NCBI RefSeq assembly: GCF_918698115.1
Contig: NZ_CAKKLV010000034.1
Coordinates: 1-36,385 of the forward strand
DNA length: 36,385 nt
Source: Peribacillus sp. Bi96
GTDB lineage: Bacteria; Bacillota; Bacilli; Bacillales; DSM-1321
Direction: 5' to 3'
Shown: piece after piece, positions 31,892-36,385 of the stretch
How the letters are laid out: every line of letters begins with the position of its first letter
How positions within the stretch are numbered: the first letter of the stretch is position 1
The notes under the pieces: generated by a model
What the model saw: the letters and a program-made list of their open reading frames with translations, nothing else
Told to the model about the DNA's origin: nothing
Database searches by the model: none
Translations under genes and position numbers: made by a program

Positions 31892-34075
31892 ATGATCGAT
31901 GTAGAAGATAAATTAAAGGATTTGGTTAAACAAATATCCAATGAGCTAACTTTAAAGAGTCATCAAGTTCAAAACGTCATACAGATGCTGCAAGAGGGCA
32001 ACACAGTCCCTTTTATTGCCCGGTATAGAAAAGAAATGACGGGTTCATTAGATGAAGTTCAAATTCGGTCCATTATGGAAAGATGGAACTATCTAGAAAA
32101 CCTTGGTCAGAGGAAAGTGGAAGTTACGCGTTCGATTGGTGAACAGGGAAAATTGACGGAAGAGCTAACAAGACAAATCGAGAAGGCAACAAAGTTGCAG
32201 GAAGTGGAGGATTTATACAGACCATTCAAGCAAAAAAGGAGAACGAAAGCAACGGTAGCTAAGGAAAAGGGGCTAGAACCACTTGCTAATTGGCTTCTTG
32301 AATGTCAATTGCATGCACGAGTTAGCGATAAAGCAGCAGAATACATATCGGCAGAAAAAGAAGTTCCTTCTATTGAAGAGGCCATTGCAGGAGCGCAGGA
32401 TATAATAGCTGAACATATTTCCGATGATGCAGAATTAAGGAAGTGGATAAGGGCTGAAATCTTCAAAGCCGGGAAAGTAGTTTCGGTTGTGAAAAATGAA
32501 GAGAAGGACGAGAAAAAAATCTTCGAGATGTATTATGAATATGAGGAGCCGGTTCAAAAGATCGTCCCACATCGGGTCTTGGCGCTTAATAGAGGTGAAA
32601 AGGAAGAGGTTTTACGAATATCCATTTTGCCCTGTATAGAAATCATCATTGGTCATTTGGAACGGAAAATCATTAAAAATACCAAGTCTGAAGCTCAAGG
32701 TTTTCTTAAATCAGCGATTGAAGATGGACTCAAACGTTTGATTTTGCCATCTGTAGAAAGGGAAATCAGGAAAGAGCTGACGGAAAAAGCTGAGGATCAA
32801 GCTATTCATATTTTCTCTGAAAACCTACGGAACCTGCTCTTGCAGCCTCCGCTTAAAGGGAAAGTGGTCCTCGCTCTAGATCCAGCATATCGGACTGGGT
32901 GTAAGTTGGCTGTCATTGATGAAACAGGAAAGGTACTGGATATCAGTGTCATCTATCCGCATCCTCCTGCTGCGAAGCTTAATGCTGCCCGTGAAAAAAC
33001 AATCGATATACTTAAGCGATTCTCAGTTGAGATTGTGGCAATCGGCAATGGGACGGCATCACGTGAATCAGAACAATTCATTGCAGATATTCTAAAAGAA
33101 GTGAAAGGGAATATTTCTTATATCATTGTCAATGAAGCGGGAGCCAGTGTGTATTCTGCCTCGGATATTGCCCGTGAAGAGTTCCCGGATCTTCAAGTAG
33201 AACAGCGAAGCGCCGTATCGATAGGAAGAAGGCTTCAAGATCCCCTTGCGGAACTTGTTAAAATTGATCCCCAATCCGTGGGTGTTGGGCAGTATCAACA
33301 TGACGTTTCCCAGAAAAAGCTATCGGGATCCCTTACATTTGTCGTGGAAACAGCTGTTAACCAAGTGGGAGTGAACGTAAATACCGCTTCATCATCTCTA
33401 TTACAATATGTAGCTGGTTTATCAAAATCGGTTGCTCAAAATATCGTGAAGAAAAGGGAAGTGGAAGGGAAGTTTACAAGCAGGAAGCAATTAAAGAAGA
33501 TTCCCCGACTTGGTACCAAAACTTATGAACAATGTATAGGGTTCTTACGTATCATTAATGGAGATGAGCCCTTGGATCAAACCGCGATTCATCCAGAAAA
33601 CTACGGTGCCGTGAATAAGTTGTTAAAGAAAATGGGATTCACCTCTGATGATCTGGGAAGTGAGGCACTGAATGCTGAGTTAGGTAAACTAAATCCCGCA
33701 GAATTAGTCAATGAATTGGAAATAGGGGAAATTACGATTAAAGATATTATAGATGATTTGATGAAACCGGGAAGAGACCCTCGGGATGAATTATCAAAAC
33801 CTCTGCTTAAGCAAGATGTCCTAAAAATGGAGGATCTGCAAACTGGAATGGAATTACAAGGGACAGTGAGGAATGTTGTAGATTTCGGTGCGTTTGTGGA
33901 CATCGGTGTTAAACAGGATGGCCTGGTGCATATTTCTAAACTAAGCAATCGATTTGTAAAACACCCATTGGATGTAGTGGCCGTTGGGGATGTAGTGACA
34001 GTTTGGGTCGAACTTGTCGACTCTCAAAAGCAAAGGGTTTCTTTAACGATGCTCGAGCCCAAGAATCAAAACTAG
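31892..34075 (+). CDS. tex: Tex-family RNA-binding transcription accessory protein
   Basis: 727-aa cytosolic nucleic-acid-binding protein (YdcI in B. subtilis, about 719 aa). Order: Tex-like N-terminal HTH/central region (1-190, ARYRKEMTGSLDEVQIR, LYRPFKQKRRTKATVAKEKG), YqgF/RNase-H-like domain (about 322-450, VVLALDPAYRTGCKLAVID), tandem helix-hairpin-helix (about 490-560, LKKIPRLGTKTYEQCIGFLR) and a C-terminal S1 domain (about 647-720, GTVRNVVDFGAFVDIGVKQDG). ATG 31892 follows TTGGAGGG; a frame extending to 31817 runs through the preceding terminator and is not credible. Exact physiological role is not settled; Tex homologues affect transcription complexes. Confidence 0.96.
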   Translation: MIDVEDKLKDLVKQISNELTLKSHQVQNVIQMLQEGNTVPFIARYRKEMTGSLDEVQIRSIMERWNYLENLGQRKVEVTRSIGEQGKLTEELTRQIEKATKLQEVEDLYRPFKQKRRTKATVAKEKGLEPLANWLLECQLHARVSDKAAEYISAEKEVPSIEEAIAGAQDIIAEHISDDAELRKWIRAEIFKAGKVVSVVKNEEKDEKKIFEMYYEYEEPVQKIVPHRVLALNRGEKEEVLRISILPCIEIIIGHLERKIIKNTKSEAQGFLKSAIEDGLKRLILPSVEREIRKELTEKAEDQAIHIFSENLRNLLLQPPLKGKVVLALDPAYRTGCKLAVIDETGKVLDISVIYPHPPAAKLNAAREKTIDILKRFSVEIVAIGNGTASRESEQFIADILKEVKGNISYIIVNEAGASVYSASDIAREEFPDLQVEQRSAVSIGRRLQDPLAELVKIDPQSVGVGQYQHDVSQKKLSGSLTFVVETAVNQVGVNVNTASSSLLQYVAGLSKSVAQNIVKKREVEGKFTSRKQLKKIPRLGTKTYEQCIGFLRIINGDEPLDQTAIHPENYGAVNKLLKKMGFTSDDLGSEALNAELGKLNPAELVNELEIGEITIKDIIDDLMKPGRDPRDELSKPLLKQDVLKMEDLQTGMELQGTVRNVVDFGAFVDIGVKQDGLVHISKLSNRFVKHPLDVVAVGDVVTVWVELVDSQKQRVSLTMLEPKNQN

Positions 34076-34084
34076 CTGGTCAAG

Positions 34085-34111
34085 CTCCTTCTATATTAGA
34101 AGGGGTTTTTT
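34085..34111 (+). terminator. Terminator of tex
   Basis: ctccttcta (34085-34093) pairs with tagaagggg (34097-34105), including one T-G pair, followed by six T residues. It lies 10 bp past the tex stop codon. Confidence 0.85.
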
Positions 34112-34311
34112 GAGTGCAAAGTATTTTTATATTTCCGCTCATTGTTGAATCTATAATCGAAGACTTTCTTTTTTTTGATAAAAAAACCAACATTGATTCA
34201 ACATCTTCACTTGATAATAATCCTTTTCATAAAAGGCTTTGCGAATTTGATTCTGGAACCAATTAGGCATAGCTTTCTCTCCCTTCGTTTTCCTATTGTA
34301 TTATTAGTCTA

Positions 34312-34320
34312 TGTTATAAT
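34312..34320 (+). promoter_or_regulatory. Extended -10 promoter of the SprT-like gene
   Basis: TGTTATAAT is a TGn extended -10 with a consensus hexamer (34315-34320), 35 bp before the start codon. No good -35 is seen at 17 bp. The rest of 34112-34311 is T-rich with no gene. Confidence 0.5.
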
Positions 34321-34354
34321 GGGTTGTCATGTTACCAAGGAAAGGGACGGGGAA

Positions 34355-34834
34355 ATGGATAATCGGCAATTGCAAAAACTAGTCGAAGAAATTTCGTTGA
34401 AAGACTTCAATAAGACCTTTAAACACATAGCAAGTTTTAATCCGCGTCTCCGAACTACAGGAGGACGATACTTGCTGCGTTCACATAACATTGAAATAAA
34501 TAAGAAGTATCTTGATGAAAGCGGACTGGAAGAAATGATTGGCATCATAAAGCATGAATTATGTCATTATCATCTGCACATCGAGAAGAAAGGGTATCAG
34601 CATCGTGATGCTGACTTTAGGCATTTGCTCAAAAAAGTGGGTGCCCCGAGATTTTGCAAGCCATTGTCATCAAACCAGGTGAAGAAAAAGATGAATACTA
34701 TTCAATATAAATGTGAAGACTGTCAGCAGGTATATTTAAGAAAAAAACGAATCGACACGACCCGTTTCGTTTGTGGTAAATGTCGTGGAACACTGATTTA
34801 CCAAGGGTTTATGGAGGAAAAAACAAAAATATAA
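34355..34834 (+). CDS. ydcK: SprT-like zinc metalloprotein (YdcK)
   Basis: 159-aa protein of the SprT/SprT-like family. A zincin motif HELCH (H67, E68, H71) lies in MIGIIKHELCHYHLH, preceded by the family block NPRLRTTGGRYLLRSHNIEIN. A C-terminal zinc ribbon has two Cys pairs (YKCEDC and FVCGKC). A protease activity is expected from the motif but unproven in Bacillus. I start at ATG 34355 after GGGACGGGG; the open frame reaches 34175, but its first 60 codons cross the promoter and look like hydrophobic noise. It is the last protein gene before the tRNA cluster, as in B. subtilis. Confidence 0.92.
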   Translation: MDNRQLQKLVEEISLKDFNKTFKHIASFNPRLRTTGGRYLLRSHNIEINKKYLDESGLEEMIGIIKHELCHYHLHIEKKGYQHRDADFRHLLKKVGAPRFCKPLSSNQVKKKMNTIQYKCEDCQQVYLRKKRIDTTRFVCGKCRGTLIYQGFMEEKTKI

Positions 34835-34852
34835 AAAAACATAAAAGAAAGC

Positions 34853-34881
34853 TTGACTTTAGGTTGTAACCTCTTTATAAT
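34853..34881 (+). promoter_or_regulatory. Sigma-A promoter of the tRNA-rrn operon
   Basis: TTGACT (34853-34858) and TATAAT (34876-34881) are exactly 17 bp apart, nearly full consensus. The transcript would start near 34888 and cross all 11 tRNAs into 16S. In the leader, ggtcctt...aaaggaacc (34930-34952) can form a hairpin before the first tRNA. Confidence 0.85.
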
Positions 34882-34966
34882 CATAAGAGTCGACAAGATA
34901 ACAACTTGTTCTTCACGACAAACACTTAGGTCCTTGAGCATAAAAAAGGAACCCAATTTTCATTAT

Positions 34967-35041
34967 TCCGCAGTAGCTCAGTGGTAGAGCATTCGGCTGT
35001 TAACCGAACGGTCGTAGGTTCGAGTCCTACCTGCGGAGCCA
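34967..35041 (+). tRNA. tRNA-Asn (GTT)
   Basis: 75 nt with acceptor tccgcag/ctgcgga, anticodon loop ctgttaa (GTT), T-loop ggttcgagtcc and encoded CCA. First gene of the cluster. Confidence 0.97.
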
Positions 35042-35049
35042 TTTTTTTT

Positions 35050-35140
35050 GGGGAAGTACTCAAGAGGCTGAAGAGGCGCCCCTGCTAAGGGTGTAGGTCG
35101 CGTAAGCGGCGCGAGGGTTCAAATCCCTCCTTCTCCGCCA
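35050..35140 (+). tRNA. tRNA-Ser (GCT)
   Basis: 91 nt, class II with a long variable arm. Acceptor ggggaag/cttctcc (one G-T pair), anticodon loop ctgctaa (GCT), T-arm gagggttcaaatccctc, encoded CCA. The acceptor begins inside the spacer G run. Confidence 0.95.
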
Positions 35141-35157
35141 GTTACATATTTTATCTA

Positions 35158-35229
35158 GGCCCATTGGTCAAGCGGTTAAGACACCGCCCTTTCACGGCGG
35201 TAACACGGGTTCGAATCCCGTATGGGTCA
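35158..35229 (+). tRNA. tRNA-Glu (TTC)
   Basis: 72 nt: acceptor ggcccat/atgggtc, anticodon loop ctttcac (TTC), T-arm cgggttcgaatcccg. After discriminator A the sequence reads ctt, so CCA is not encoded and must be added after transcription. Confidence 0.96.
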
Positions 35230-35252
35230 CTTTCTTTTATATAGTTATTACT

Positions 35253-35328
35253 GGTCCCGTGGTGTAGCGGTTAACATGCCTGCCTGTCACGCAGGAGATC
35301 GCGGGTTCGATTCCCGTCGGGACCGCCA
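35253..35328 (+). tRNA. tRNA-Asp (GTC)
   Basis: 76 nt: acceptor ggtcccg/cgggacc, anticodon loop ctgtcac (GTC), T-arm cgggttcgattcccg, encoded CCA. Confidence 0.97.
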
Positions 35329-35348
35329 TTATTTCTTTTAAAAAATAC

Positions 35349-35377
35349 TTGCTAAAATAAAGTTATAGTGATATAAT
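35349..35377 (+). promoter_or_regulatory. Internal promoter between tRNA-Asp and tRNA-Gln
   Basis: TTGCTA (35349-35354) and TATAAT (35372-35377) are 17 bp apart, with an extended TGA before the -10. It sits in the longest spacer of the cluster and would drive tRNA-Gln and everything downstream, including 16S. Confidence 0.75.
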
Positions 35378-35409
35378 ATTAACCTGGCTGTTAATTATCA
35401 TTTAATTAT

Positions 35410-35484
35410 TGGGCTATAGCCAAGCGGTAAGGCAACGGATTTTGATTCCGTCATGCGAAGGTTCGATCCCTTCTAGCCCAGCCA
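35410..35484 (+). tRNA. tRNA-Gln (TTG)
   Basis: 75 nt: acceptor tgggcta/tagccca, anticodon loop ttttgat (TTG), T-arm gaaggttcgatcccttc, encoded CCA. Confidence 0.96.
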
Positions 35485-35494
35485 TTTTTATTTA

Positions 35495-35570
35495 GAGCCA
35501 TTAGCTCAGTTGGTAGAGCATCTGACTTTTAATCAGAGGGTCGAAGGTTCGAATCCTTCATGGCTCACCA
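35495..35570 (+). tRNA. tRNA-Lys (TTT)
   Basis: 76 nt: acceptor gagccat/atggctc, anticodon loop cttttaa (TTT), T-arm gaaggttcgaatccttc, encoded CCA. Confidence 0.97.
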
Positions 35571-35578
35571 TTTTTTAT

Positions 35579-35660
35579 GCGGGTGTGGCGGAATTGGCAG
35601 ACGCACCAGACTTAGGATCTGGCGCCGCAAGGCGTGGGGGTTCAAGTCCCTTCACCCGCA
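35579..35660 (+). tRNA. tRNA-Leu (TAG)
   Basis: 82 nt, class II: acceptor gcgggtg/cacccgc, anticodon loop cttagga (TAG), long variable arm, T-arm gggggttcaagtccctt. After discriminator A the sequence is ctg, so CCA is not encoded. Confidence 0.95.
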
Positions 35661-35675
35661 CTGATAACTTTCTTC

Positions 35676-35704
35676 TTGACAATGAGGAGAAAAGGTGTTA
35701 AGCT
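35676..35704 (+). promoter_or_regulatory. Possible internal promoter before the second tRNA-Leu
   Basis: A perfect TTGACA (35676-35681) is 17 bp from TAAGCT (35699-35704), which carries a TG one base upstream. The -10 is poor, so activity is uncertain, but it falls in a 59-bp spacer of otherwise unexplained length. Confidence 0.45.
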
Positions 35705-35719
35705 TACAAAGTCGCTTTC

Positions 35720-35805
<86 letters not shown>

Positions 35806-35823
35806 ATAACATCATAGAAATTA

Positions 35824-35900
35824 GCGCCCGTAGCTCAATTGGATAGAGCATCTGACTACGAATCAGAAGGTTGTAGGTTCGACTCCCGCCGGGCGCACCA
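35824..35900 (+). tRNA. tRNA-Arg (ACG)
   Basis: 77 nt: acceptor gcgcccg/cgggcgc, anticodon loop ctacgaa (ACG, A34 expected to become inosine), encoded CCA. Confidence 0.97.
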
Positions 35901-35907
35901 TATTTTA

Positions 35908-35984
35908 CGGGAAGTAGCTCAGCTTGGTAGAGCACTTGGTTTGGGACCAAGGGGTCGCAGGTTCGAATCCTGTCTTCCCGACCA
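35908..35984 (+). tRNA. tRNA-Pro (TGG)
   Basis: 77 nt: acceptor cgggaag/cttcccg, anticodon loop tttggga (TGG), T-arm caggttcgaatcctg, encoded CCA. Confidence 0.97.
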
Positions 35985-36014
35985 TTCTTTCTGAAAATAC
36001 TTTTAAAATTAAAT

Positions 36015-36088
36015 GCGGGTGTAGTTTAGTGGTAAAACCTCAGCCTTCCAAGCTGATGATGAGAGTTCGATTCTCTTCACCCGCTCCA
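36015..36088 (+). tRNA. tRNA-Gly (TCC)
   Basis: 74 nt: acceptor gcgggtg/cacccgc, anticodon loop cttccaa (TCC), T-arm gagagttcgattctc, encoded CCA. Last tRNA before the 16S leader. Confidence 0.97.
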
Positions 36089-36092
36089 TTAT

Positions 36093-36102
36093 TGCTCTTT
36101 GA
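36093..36102 (+). promoter_or_regulatory. boxA-like antitermination element in the 16S leader
   Basis: tgctctttga matches the bacterial rrn boxA (TGCTCTTTAACA-like) and lies 5 bp after tRNA-Gly, about 80 bp before 16S. No promoter is evident in 36103-36182, so 16S depends on the upstream tRNA promoters. Confidence 0.7.
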
Positions 36103-36182
36103 AAACTGAACAAAACAAAGCGCCAACGTTAAATTTTAAGTGAGCACACACTATCAAAAAAGCAAATGAGCAAGTCAAACAT

Positions 36183-36385
36183 TTCTTCGGAGAGTTTGAT
36201 CCTGGCTCAGGACGAACGCTGGCGGCGTGCCTAATACATGCAAGTCGAGCGAATCGATGGGAGCTTGCTCCCTGAGATTAGCGGCGGACGGGTGAGTAAC
36301 ACGTGGGCAACCTGCCTATAAGACTGGGATAACTTCGGGAAACCGGAGCTAATACCGGATACGTTCTTTTCTCGCATGAGAGAAG
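36183..36385 (+). rRNA. rrs: 16S ribosomal RNA, 5' end (partial)
   Basis: The conserved start agagtttgatcctggctcag (36191-36210) is followed by gacgaacgctggcggcgtgc and the variable V1 loop (cgaatcgatgggagcttgct). The sequence is Bacillaceae-like. The 5' end is set by homology to B. subtilis 16S and may be off by one or two. The gene leaves the window. Confidence 0.97.

Noticed and set aside
34175..34354. 60-codon N-terminal extension of the SprT-like protein
   Set aside because: It crosses the extended -10 promoter and has no ribosome site; homology begins at 34355.

Overview
The window is a chromosomal segment of a low-GC, spore-forming Bacillaceae. Gene order from ddl to the SprT-like gene follows Bacillus subtilis (ddl-murF-cshA-ydbST-ydcA-acpS-ydcC-alr-ndoAI-ndoA-rsbRSTUVW-sigB-rsbX-tex-ydcK-tRNAs). 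The inserted genes and the GltT type suggest a Bacillus/Peribacillus relative rather than B. subtilis itself; that placement is inference. The segment lies between two rRNA operons: it opens in the 3' end of a 23S gene plus 5S, and closes with an 11-tRNA cluster running into the 5' end of a 16S gene, all on the plus strand.

Layout. 1-343: 23S end, 5S, terminator. 569-1408: a lone tyrosine recombinase. 1664-5860: a SwrC-type RND exporter divergent from its TetR-family neighbour, with matching inverted-repeat operators at both promoters. 6021-8985: a diacylglycerol-kinase-family lipid kinase, then a YknW-like membrane protein and a YknX-like adaptor with no ABC transporter beside them. 9194-10766: a c-di-AMP (ydaO-type) riboswitch ahead of a glutamate/aspartate symporter. 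10826-12561: a methyltransferase and an unrecognised gene. 12666-13132: a tandem, structured 184-bp repeat with a truncated third copy. 13191-15814: ddl and murF, which make D-Ala-D-Ala and add it to the UDP-MurNAc tripeptide. 15864-17015: a PP2C/SpoIIE phosphatase with a receiver-like N-terminus. 17016-18276: about 1.2 kb without a supportable gene. 18277-26468: cshA, ydbS-ydbT, rhomboid ydcA, acpS, lipoprotein ydcC, alr and the ndoAI-ndoA toxin-antitoxin pair. 26952-31799: the complete eight-gene sigma-B operon, with a clear sigma-B promoter overlapping the rsbU stop codon. 31892-34834: tex and an SprT-like metalloprotein. 34853-36385: tRNA cluster and 16S.

How the genes fit together. The main theme is stress and envelope physiology: the RsbR/S stressosome and RsbT-RsbU branch feed RsbV/RsbW/SigB, RsbX resets the stressosome, and the extra PP2C phosphatase 10 kb upstream is a plausible second input. 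alr, ddl and murF form a D-alanine/peptidoglycan set. SwrC/YerO and the YknWX-like pair are envelope export or defence functions. I see no prophage, CRISPR array, insertion sequence or integrated ICE. The ICEBs1-type attachment core in tRNA-Leu(GAG) is intact and empty. The observations I rate highest are the riboswitch-gltT pairing, the duplicated structured element before ddl, the RsbY/RsbP-like phosphatase near sigB, and the empty attB.
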